Assembly (NCBI GenBank): GCA_030039695.1
Contig: JASHVB010000894.1
Span: forward strand, 1 to 14,081
Direction of reading: 5' to 3'
Origin: Acetobacteraceae bacterium
GTDB taxonomy: Bacteria > Pseudomonadota > Alphaproteobacteria > Acetobacterales > Acetobacteraceae
Length of the DNA stretch: 14,081 nt
Below are positions 1-6,222 of this stretch, piece by piece. Position numbers and translations under genes: made by a program. The notes below the pieces were generated by a model. That model worked only from the letters and a program-made list of their open reading frames with translations, had not been told where the DNA came from and did no database searches. The stretch's first letter is position 1, and the number at the start of each line of letters is the position of its first letter.

Positions 1-8
1 CCTGACCG

Positions 9-2600
9 ATGATAACGCGCCTGCTCGTCGGCCTGGCTGACTTCAGCCGCCGCAACGCCCTCGCCGTGGTTCTGGCCGGCGCGCTGCTGGCCGCCTTCTC
101 TGGCTGGATGGCCGCGGAGCACCTCGGCGTCTCAACCGACACCGATGTCATGTTCGCGCAGAGCCTGCCGTGGCGCCAGCACGCCATCGAGTTCAGCAAG
201 GACTTCCCGCAGTTCCAAAATCTGATCGTTGCGGTGATCAACGCTCAGGAGCCGGAGCAAGCAGACGCCACTGCAGCCGAGCTCGCCCAACGCCTGCAGG
301 CTGATCACGAACACTTCCTCACTGTGACGCGCCCCGACAACTCGCCGTACTTGCAGCAGGAAGGGCTGTTGTTCCTCGATCAGAAACAGCTCACCGACTT
401 GATGAACCGGACGATCGACGCGCAGCCGTTCATCGGCCAGCTGGTTGCCGATCCGACCACCCGCGGCTTGTTCTCGGCTCTGGCGCTACTCGGCGTCGGG
501 GTCACTCATGGCGACGTGAACCTGACGCCGTATCTCGATCCAATGCGCAAATTCCACCAGTCGATGGCGGATGCGCTGCCCGGCCACCCCAAGCCGCTGT
601 CCTGGCAGGAACTGCTGGGTGGCGACCTGGCCAATCTGGCCGGGCCGTACCGGTTCGTTCTGGTCCAACCAAAGCTCGACTACGGTGCCCTGGAACCGGG
701 TGGCGCAGCGACCAAGGCGATGCGCGCGGTGATCGCGCAGCTCCCCTACGTGAAAGATGGCTCGGCGCGGGTGCGACTGACCGGCCAGATACCGCTGGCC
801 GACGAGGAGTTCGCCACCGTCGCCCAGGGCGCCATCACGGGATTGGTAGGCAGCATCCTGCTCATCACGCTGTGGCTGTATTTCGCCACCCGCTCCTGGC
901 GGCTGATCCTGCCCATCCTGGCCACGCTGCTGGTCGGTCTGATGCTGACGCTGTTATTTGCCACGGCGGCAGTCGGCACGCTGAACCTGATCTCGGTCGG
1001 CTTCGGCGTGCTGTTTGTCGGCATTGCCGTGGATTTCGCCATCCAGTTCTCGGTGCGCTACCGCGAGCGTCGGTACGAGTTCGACGATCCGGCCGAGGCC
1101 ATGCGGCAGAACGCGCGGCGTGTCGGCAGCCAGATCCTGGTGGCGGCAGCGGCCACCGCGGCGGGGTTTCTGGCCTTCGTTCCAACCAATTTCGCCGGCG
1201 TGGCCGAATTGGGCCTGATCGCCGGCGTCGGCATGCTGATCGCCTTCATCTGCACCATGGCCTTCCTGCCCGCGGCGATCACGCTTTGCCGTCCGGCCGG
1301 AGAGACCGCGCTGGTAGGCTTCGCGTGGGCGGCACCGCTGGATGGGGTGGTGGCGCGCCACCGCAAGCCAATCCTGGCGGTCACGGTCGCGCTGGCGGTG
1401 GTGGCGTTGGCGGTTTCGCCGCGCCTGGCGTTTGATTCCGATCCGCTGGACACCAAGAACCCGCACACCGAGGCAATGGAGACGTTGCGGGACCTCATCA
1501 ACAACCCGGTCACCAACCCCTATAGCATCGATGTGCTGGTGCCCAGTGTGGCCGCCATCGCCCCGCTGGCGGCCCGTCTTAAGGCACTGCCTACGGTCTC
1601 CAAGGTCATCGACATCAACAGCTTTGTGCCCGACGACCAGAAAGCGAAGCTGGCGATCATCGCCGATGCGCAGTCGATTCTGGAACCGACCCTCGCGCCG
1701 CCCGCCACGCCCGTGGTGCCGATCACACCCGACCAGGTACGGCTGGCGGCGAAAACCGCGCTCAGCTCGATCGAGCCGGCGCTCGCGAAGCTGCCGCCGG
1801 ACCATCCGTTGGCAACGATCTCGGCCGATCTCCGGCAGATTGAGACCGCATCTGACGCGACCGCGATGGCGGTCAACGCATCCCTGACCACCTTCCTGCC
1901 CCAGGAACTGGACCGCCTGCGCAACGTGCTGAACGCCAAGCCGGTGACGCTCGCGTCCATCCCACCCGACCTTGCAAGGGATTGGCTGCTGCCCGACGGC
2001 CGCGCACGGTTGCAGGTGATGCCGAAAGAGCTTGGTAACGGCAGCCGAGGCCTGCGACGCTTCGTTGCTCAGGTGACCCCGGTTGCTCCCGATGCCGGCG
2101 GCGCGGCGGTGACGATCGAGGCGACCAGCGATACGATCGTGGGCGCTTTCCGCGACGCCGCCGTGTACGCGGTGGTGGCGATCACGCTCATTCTGGCGAT
2201 CGCGTTGCGGCGGGTGCGTGAGGTTCTGCTGGTGCTTACACCGCTGATCCTGTCGGCACTTCTCACGCTGCTGGTCGCGGTGTTGCTGCCGCTGCCGCTG
2301 AACTTTGCAAACATCATTGCGCTGCCGCTGCTGCTCGGGGTTGGTGTGTCCTTCAACATCTATTTCGTAATGAACTGGCGAGCCGGGCGCACCGGCTTGC
2401 TCGGCTCGGCGACCGCGCGCGCGATCGTGTTCTCCGCGATGACCACCGGGACAGCGTTCGGCTCGCTGGCGCTGTCAGCGCATCCCGGCACCGCCAGCAT
2501 GGGCAAGCTGCTGATGATCAGCCTGGGTTGCACCCTGTTGGCGAGCCTTGTGTTCATTCCGGCGCTGCTGTCTGGTCTGAAGCCACCACGGCGTCATTAA
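9..2600 (+). CDS. hpnN: HpnN-type hopanoid RND/MMPL transporter
   Basis: This 863-residue inner-membrane protein fits the HpnN family of RND-type transporters, which move hopanoids from the inner to the outer membrane. It has the duplicated RND plan. TM1 is near residues 16-36, followed by a large periplasmic domain (about 37-270). A five-helix block follows at about 275-425, including GFGVLFVGIAVDF (331-343) with the typical charged D342. TM7 is at about 452-470, a second periplasmic domain at 471-712, and a last helix block at 715-857. In the second half the equivalent motif reads GVGVSFNIYF (777-786), without the acidic residue. Length matches HpnN (about 860-880). The ATG is three bases after a TGA at 3-5, which could be the stop of an upstream gene in a hopanoid operon lying outside the window. 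No other hopanoid gene follows, so this is probably the end of that cluster. The family call is strong; the substrate is inferred from the family. Confidence 0.9.
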   Translation: MITRLLVGLADFSRRNALAVVLAGALLAAFSGWMAAEHLGVSTDTDVMFAQSLPWRQHAIEFSKDFPQFQNLIVAVINAQEPEQADATAAELAQRLQADHEHFLTVTRPDNSPYLQQEGLLFLDQKQLTDLMNRTIDAQPFIGQLVADPTTRGLFSALALLGVGVTHGDVNLTPYLDPMRKFHQSMADALPGHPKPLSWQELLGGDLANLAGPYRFVLVQPKLDYGALEPGGAATKAMRAVIAQLPYVKDGSARVRLTGQIPLADEEFATVAQGAITGLVGSILLITLWLYFATRSWRLILPILATLLVGLMLTLLFATAAVGTLNLISVGFGVLFVGIAVDFAIQFSVRYRERRYEFDDPAEAMRQNARRVGSQILVAAAATAAGFLAFVPTNFAGVAELGLIAGVGMLIAFICTMAFLPAAITLCRPAGETALVGFAWAAPLDGVVARHRKPILAVTVALAVVALAVSPRLAFDSDPLDTKNPHTEAMETLRDLINNPVTNPYSIDVLVPSVAAIAPLAARLKALPTVSKVIDINSFVPDDQKAKLAIIADAQSILEPTLAPPATPVVPITPDQVRLAAKTALSSIEPALAKLPPDHPLATISADLRQIETASDATAMAVNASLTTFLPQELDRLRNVLNAKPVTLASIPPDLARDWLLPDGRARLQVMPKELGNGSRGLRRFVAQVTPVAPDAGGAAVTIEATSDTIVGAFRDAAVYAVVAITLILAIALRRVREVLLVLTPLILSALLTLLVAVLLPLPLNFANIIALPLLLGVGVSFNIYFVMNWRAGRTGLLGSATARAIVFSAMTTGTAFGSLALSAHPGTASMGKLLMISLGCTLLASLVFIPALLSGLKPPRRH

Positions 2601-2967
2601 CCACATCAGTGCAACCTGCCGCGCCACACAGCGTTGCTGGCCGCGGCAGTGTTACCGCGCGGGACGGCCAGCGCGTTGGCGTAGCCGCCAGGTTGCTCGG
2701 CGGGCGCACGCCGAAGGCCGCGATGCAGCTTGGCATCGACCCGGTGCCGAGCGTCCGGGCGTTTCGATGCACGTGCCGCGGACCGACCGCACGAATGCTC
2801 GGTGTCAACGGAGGTGCTGTGCGGTGAGTCGGGCCATTCGTTGCGCCGCACGAGACCCGGGCTGCCATCGCAACAATGACGCGTGCGTGGGCGCACGACG
2901 TTGTGCACACGCATCAGCCTTAACTCTCCCAAATGAAGGTCGGTTCTCACGAACAGGAATTGAACCC
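2601..2967. other. Intergenic region after hpnN
   Basis: About 370 bases without a convincing gene. The open frames here translate to R-, C- and H-rich sequence without recognisable motifs. It holds one inverted repeat soon after the hpnN stop (listed separately) and, at 2810-2814, a GGAGG sequence nine bases before a GTG at 2824 that is in frame with the small lipoprotein downstream. That GTG would give a 97-residue protein, but its first 48 residues look non-coding. Confidence 0.6.
2636..2672. terminator. Inverted repeat after hpnN
   Basis: GCTGGCC (2636-2642) and GGCCAGC (2666-2672) are perfect inverted copies. An inner GCGG/CCGC pair shortens the loop. The repeat lies 36 bases after the hpnN stop codon, where a terminator is expected. 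It has no T-run on either strand, so it is not a classical intrinsic terminator; the call is positional. Confidence 0.3.
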
Positions 2968-3117
2968 CTGCGTCGTATTCTGCTTGCCGCGATCGTACCG
3001 TTATTCCTTGGCGGCTGTCTCAGCTTCGAGAGCGCGCCGCCACCGCACACGACCGTTATTGTGCCACCGTCTGGCTCAACCGCTGTTTGCCCGAATGGCA
3101 GCGCACCGCCCTGCTGA
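2968..3117 (+). CDS. Very small lipoprotein (start codon uncertain)
   Basis: From 2968 the frame reads LRRILLAAIVPLFLGGC, a textbook short lipoprotein signal: two arginines, a hydrophobic core and an LGGC lipobox whose cysteine is residue 17. The mature part is only about 34 residues, proline- and serine-rich, and ends CPNGSAPPC before TGA. It should be lipidated and anchored in the envelope; no function can be assigned. The codon where ATG is expected is CTG, with AGGA at 2955-2958 nine bases upstream, so this is either a rare CTG start or a lost start codon. Alternatives are ATT at 2959, GTG at 2824 (GGAGG nine bases upstream, 97 residues) and ATG at 2767 (116 residues). The extensions look non-coding and would place the signal peptide internally. 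The lipobox reading is solid; expression is uncertain. Confidence 0.5.
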   Translation: MRRILLAAIVPLFLGGCLSFESAPPPHTTVIVPPSGSTAVCPNGSAPPC

Positions 3118-3149
3118 GCATCATCACGGCGCACGAGGGCCCGCCGCCG

Positions 3150-3178
3150 CGACTTTGCTGTCGACGACAGCAAAGTCG
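3150..3178. terminator. Perfect 13-bp hairpin between convergent genes
   Basis: CGACTTTGCTGTC (3150-3162) and its exact reverse complement (3166-3178) are separated by the three bases GAC. This is the strongest hairpin I found in the window. It lies between a rightward gene ending at 3117 and a leftward gene ending at 3266, the classic place for a bidirectional terminator. Neither side has a U-rich tail (TAGATG on the plus side, GCGGCGG on the minus side), so a Rho-type or RNA-stability role, or a protein-binding palindrome, is also possible. Confidence 0.5.
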
Positions 3179-3243
3179 TAGATGCGAACCTTCCTCGGCA
3201 TGACGCTCAACGCAGCATCGATCGGTCAAGGACCAGACCGGGC

Positions 3244-3261
3244 GCCGCAGAGCACTGCGGC
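3244..3261 (-). terminator. Hairpin just after the M20 hydrolase stop
   Basis: GCCGCAG (3244-3250), loop AGCA, and CTGCGGC (3255-3261) form a perfect 7-bp stem. It starts four bases beyond the stop codon of the leftward M20 hydrolase gene. A terminator or 3'-end stabiliser for that transcript is likely by position, but no T-run follows on the minus strand. Confidence 0.4.
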
Positions 3262-3265
3262 CTGT

Positions 3266-4519
3266 CTAGGCCATCATGCGATTAGCCCGCGCCAGCACTG
3301 CTTCGAATAACACCTGGCAACCCGCCTCGGCTTCCTCCGGCTGGATGCTCTCCGCTTCGTTGTGGCTCAGGCCGTCCTTGCACGGTGTGAAGATCATCGC
3401 TGTCGGCACGTGCCGTGCGACGTACACCGCGTCGTGCCCGGCGCCAGATACGATCTCGCGCGCCGAGTAGCCGAGCTTCGCCGCGCCTTGCCGCACTAGA
3501 TCGATGCACGCCGGATCGAACGGTTGCGCTGGGATCTTGAACAAGGTGTCAAGTCCCAGCTCGATGCCACTGTCGCGCGCGATGGCCGAGGCCTCGCGCC
3601 TGAACTCCATGTCTAACCGATCGACCTCCGCATCCGACGGGTGGCGGAACTCCACCGAGAACCGCACCTCGCCCGGTACCACGTTCCGGCTGTTCGGCAA
3701 TACCAGCAACTGACCGACGGTCCCACGCCCATCCTCCCCGCGCCCACGCATCATGCGGTCCACCAAGTCGATGATGCGCGCCGCGCAGACCAGCGCATCC
3801 TTGCGTGTTGACGGCGGGGTCGTGCCAGCGTGGCTGTCCTGGCCGATCGTGCGCACGTCGTACCAGACCTGAGCCTGCGCGCCAGTCACGATGCCGATCT
3901 GCTTCGTTTCCCGTTCCAGGATTGGTCCCTGCTCGATATGAAGTTCGAAATACGCATCGGCCGCAAACACGGCGGCGGGTTGATCGCCGCGATAACCGAT
4001 GCTGTTCAGCGCCGTCTCAACCGTGACACCATCCACGTCTTTCAGTCCGTATGCCTTGTCTAACGAAAAGACGCCTGACCATACCCCGCTGCCCATCAGC
4101 GAGTGGCCGAAACGGCTGCCTTCTTCGTCGGTCCAGTTTACCAATTCAATCGGCGCCTCGGTGACGACGCCAAGGTCGTTCAAGCTCCGCATCACTTCCA
4201 GCCCAGCCAGCACGCCCAGCGCGCCATCGAACTTTCCGCCGCTAGGCTGGCTGTCGAGGTGACTGCCAAACAAGACCGGCAGACGTGTGGCATCGCGGCC
4301 TTCACGGCGGGCGAACATATTGCCGATCGCGTCGACGCGGACTTGCAGGCCGGCCGCTTCGCATTCGGCGCGGAAGCGATCACGGCCGCGCTTGTCGACA
4401 TCGGTCAGCGTCAGACGACGCACACCGCCTTTCGGTGTCGCGCCGATTTCTGCCAGGGACATCAGCAGGTCCCACAGGCGCTTGCCGTCGATGCGCTGGT
4501 TGGTGTTGGCGGCAGACAT
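3266..4519 (-). CDS. M20-family Zn-dependent amidohydrolase (N-carbamoyl-L-amino acid hydrolase / allantoate amidohydrolase type)
   Basis: This 417-residue cytoplasmic metal hydrolase belongs to the AmaB/HyuC/AllC group, which cleaves N-carbamoyl amino acids, allantoate or ureidoglycolate to release carbamate-derived ammonia and CO2. The two-metal centre is complete: H87 in GSHLDS, D98 in GKFDGA, E132-E133 in TDEEGSRF, H194 in ELHIEQGP, and H386 in GLSHNEAE. The dimerisation-domain residues H230 (HAGTTP), N279 (NSRN) and R292 (FRHP) are also present. Length is normal for the family. The ATG start has GGAG six bases upstream on the minus strand. It follows the SRAP gene by 63 bases in the same direction and is probably the last gene of that transcript. 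With no hydantoinase, allantoinase or transporter nearby, the context does not choose the substrate. The family is certain; the exact substrate is open. Confidence 0.88.
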   Translation of the reverse strand: MSAANTNQRIDGKRLWDLLMSLAEIGATPKGGVRRLTLTDVDKRGRDRFRAECEAAGLQVRVDAIGNMFARREGRDATRLPVLFGSHLDSQPSGGKFDGALGVLAGLEVMRSLNDLGVVTEAPIELVNWTDEEGSRFGHSLMGSGVWSGVFSLDKAYGLKDVDGVTVETALNSIGYRGDQPAAVFAADAYFELHIEQGPILERETKQIGIVTGAQAQVWYDVRTIGQDSHAGTTPPSTRKDALVCAARIIDLVDRMMRGRGEDGRGTVGQLLVLPNSRNVVPGEVRFSVEFRHPSDAEVDRLDMEFRREASAIARDSGIELGLDTLFKIPAQPFDPACIDLVRQGAAKLGYSAREIVSGAGHDAVYVARHVPTAMIFTPCKDGLSHNEAESIQPEEAEAGCQVLFEAVLARANRMMA

Positions 4520-4582
4520 GGCGGGCTCCGTGGCAGTTCAGGCGCAGAGTGGCGACGGCGGAGCGCGGGTCAAGGCGCCACG

Positions 4583-5242
4583 TCATAGCGGTTCCAGCAA
4601 TCCGGGCCTATCGTTGCGCACATTGTTCACGGCGGTTCCGACCCGCCATGTACGGAACGTCGCGCCGGAGGGACGCATGGCCTGGCTGGGACTGCCGTCC
4701 GTCTCACCAAGCCATAGCGGCCAGTCACTCGGTTCGAGTACGACTGGCATGCGTTCATGGAGCGGACGGAGCGCCTCATTGGCGCTGGTGGTGACGATGG
4801 TGAAGCTGCGGATCACCGCGCCGTCGCTCCCCCGCCAGCCTTCCCATAGCCCGGCAAACACCATCGGCTGGCCATCAGCTCGGGCAATCGCCCATGGCAG
4901 TTTCGCGCCATCCACCGCCTGCCATTCGTAGAAGGCATCGGCTGGCACCAGACAGCGGCGGTGCGCAAAGGCGCCACGGAACATCGGTGAGGTGGCCAGA
5001 GTTTCACTGCGCGCATTGATTGGCTGACGCATCGATTTCGCGTCTTTTGCCCAATACGGCAGCAGGCCCCAACGCAGAAGGTCCAACCGCCTTTCCTTGC
5101 TTTCGGGATGCAGACGGACCACCGGCGCGTCTCGAGTCGGCGCCATGTTCCAGGTCGGCGCCCAGTTCGGCACCGGGCCGCTGGTGCGGAACAGAGCAAC
5201 GATCGCCTCGGCCGGGAGAAAAGCTGCATAGCGTCCGCACAT
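4583..5242 (-). CDS. yedK: SRAP-domain (HMCES/YedK-type) abasic-site DNA-protein crosslinking protein
   Basis: This 219-residue SRAP protein is a homologue of E. coli YedK and human HMCES, which covalently capture abasic sites in single-stranded DNA and shield them at stalled forks. The sequence begins MCGRY; C2 becomes the N-terminal nucleophile after Met removal, so the start is fixed by function. Other active-site residues are N76 in INARSE, E106 in ADAFYEW, and H162 in LHERMP, each matching the family's Asn-Glu-His set. WGLLPYW (58-64) and FTIVTTSAN (147-155) are also characteristic. The length is usual. There is no strong Shine-Dalgarno before the ATG. It sits 48 bases after the DinB-family gene and 63 before the M20 hydrolase, all leftward. 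The function is confident by family; participation in a joint pathway with its neighbours is not shown. Confidence 0.9.
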   Translation of the reverse strand: MCGRYAAFLPAEAIVALFRTSGPVPNWAPTWNMAPTRDAPVVRLHPESKERRLDLLRWGLLPYWAKDAKSMRQPINARSETLATSPMFRGAFAHRRCLVPADAFYEWQAVDGAKLPWAIARADGQPMVFAGLWEGWRGSDGAVIRSFTIVTTSANEALRPLHERMPVVLEPSDWPLWLGETDGSPSQAMRPSGATFRTWRVGTAVNNVRNDRPGLLEPL

Positions 5243-5290
5243 CCTGGTTGCATAGCAAGCCGGACACAGGACGTCAGCAGGCGGACCCGG

Positions 5291-5797
5291 TCAGGCTGGA
5301 TCGACGATCAGCATCAGGTCGGTGTCACCGGTCTCCAGACCATACCCCGTCAGCAACGCATGCGCCTGGCCGCGGTGATGTGTCTGGTGGTTGAAGAAGT
5401 GCGCCACGAGGAAGCCGCGCGGGCGGCGCATCTCACGTTGCGCGGCCCCCGAGAACCATACGAGGTCCTGCGCCAGCCACGCATCGTCCACCTTATCCGC
5501 CCAGGCGATGATATCGGCATCGGCACGCCCGCGACGCGCACGCAACGTGGCGAAGTCATCGATCATTGCGGCGCTTTGCTTGATCGGCACCGGTGGCTTG
5601 GGCCAATCGGAAAAGCGCGACATCCACTGCGTGTCGCCCCACAGCAGATGGCAAAGCGTCCCATGGATCGAGTGCCAGAACGCTTTGTGGTCTGCCTTCC
5701 GCTGGTCATCGGTCAGTCTTGCCGCCACCTCGTACAGTCGGCGGTTCATCTCGGCATTGTAACGCGCCATAGTACGCACATAGGCGGGGGTGATCAT
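5291..5797 (-). CDS. DinB-family putative metal-dependent protein
   Basis: This 168-residue protein has the four-helix DinB/YfiT-like fold, judged by its spaced histidines: H50 in TLCHLLWGD, and H137 and H141 in FFNHQTHHRGQ. This is the usual three-histidine metal site of the family. DinB relatives include thiol transferases and damage-inducible proteins of unknown chemistry; despite the name they are unrelated to DNA polymerase IV. I place the start at the ATG at 5797 because AGGAG lies eight bases upstream and the protein then begins directly with the first helix (MITPAYVRTMARYN). An upstream in-frame ATG at 5857 would add 20 residues that look non-coding. It is the first gene of the leftward DinB/SRAP/M20 block. 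The metal site is well supported; the substrate is unknown. Confidence 0.82.
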   Translation of the reverse strand: MITPAYVRTMARYNAEMNRRLYEVAARLTDDQRKADHKAFWHSIHGTLCHLLWGDTQWMSRFSDWPKPPVPIKQSAAMIDDFATLRARRGRADADIIAWADKVDDAWLAQDLVWFSGAAQREMRRPRGFLVAHFFNHQTHHRGQAHALLTGYGLETGDTDLMLIVDPA

Positions 5798-5844
5798 GGA
5801 CCGATCTCCTCGGCTGGATTGAGGGCCAGTATTTTTCGGCGACA

Positions 5845-5901
5845 ATGTTGACATCACCGCGCAAGATGGATCACGTCAATCTTGACCAACTGAATCAACA
5901 T
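5845..5901. promoter_or_regulatory. Cluster of TTGAC/GTCAA half-sites upstream of the dinB-family gene
   Basis: Within 57 bases there is TTGAC at 5848-5852, the palindrome GTCAA-TC-TTGAC at 5875-5886, and TCAAC at 5895-5899. ATGTTGA (5845-5851) and TCAACAT (5895-5901) are also inverted copies. The cluster begins 48 bases upstream of the leftward DinB-family start codon, where operators and promoter elements belong. On the minus strand TTGACG (5874-5879) could be a -35 box, but no good -10 box stands at the right distance. An operator role is inference. Confidence 0.3.
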
Positions 5902-6016
5902 ACATGGTCTGTTATCGCGAACCACCGAAGCATGGCATGGCGACAAGCGTCATTGCGCGGCGCGAAGCGATAAATCAGTTTCTTACAGAATCTACACCAA
6001 CTTGACGGACGTAACC

Positions 6017-6042
6017 CGGGCCCGCCAAGCGAGGCGAGCCCG
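6017..6042 (-). terminator. GC-rich hairpin downstream of the OLD-type gene
   Basis: CGGGCCCGCC (6017-6026) pairs with GGCGAGCCCG (6033-6042) with a single mismatch across a six-base loop. It lies about 180 bases beyond the stop of the leftward OLD-type gene. It may end that transcript or belong to the dispersed repeat seen next to it. No T-run follows. Confidence 0.3.
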
Positions 6043-6222
6043 AGACCATCACGTGCGCTTTGCCGGCGACGTCCATCACTGTATCCGGGTAGGATCATGA
6101 ACGACGTTTGCCTCGCCTTTGCCGTCGCTGTTGTGTGCAAATCCGGCGATCGCCAGCACTTCCTTCGCATCCAAACAGCACTCAGCCCATCCAAAGTCGG
6201 TTTTGCTTAAGCTCCAATGGAA

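Larger units (their letters stand above)
5798..6222. other. Intergenic region downstream of the OLD-type gene, with degenerate dispersed-repeat sequence
   Basis: This 425-base stretch has no convincing gene. A 99-residue open frame on the minus strand (5895-6194) has no motif or ribosome site. Around 5951-5975 the sequence CGTCATTGCGCGGCGCGAAG resembles the dispersed GTCATTGCGAG...GAAGCGA intergenic repeats that recur in many proteobacterial genomes, here apparently decayed. The region also holds the TTGAC cluster near 5845-5901 and a hairpin at 6017-6042. It probably marks one edge of the acquired segment. Confidence 0.5.

Noticed and set aside
954..1805. A 283-codon minus-strand frame opposite hpnN.
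   Set aside because: It is antisense to transmembrane and periplasmic coding of a well-supported transporter, with an R/D/H-rich product and no motif.
2941..2975. On the minus strand GGGGTTCAATTCC looks like a tRNA T-arm.
   Set aside because: The T-stem pairs poorly, there is no CCA end and no matching acceptor strand or anticodon arm in the 70-80 bases upstream. It also overlaps the lipoprotein signal codons.
5895..6194. Minus-strand open frame of 99 codons between the OLD-type and DinB-family genes.
   Set aside because: There is no ribosome site or motif, and part of it is translated dispersed-repeat-like sequence.
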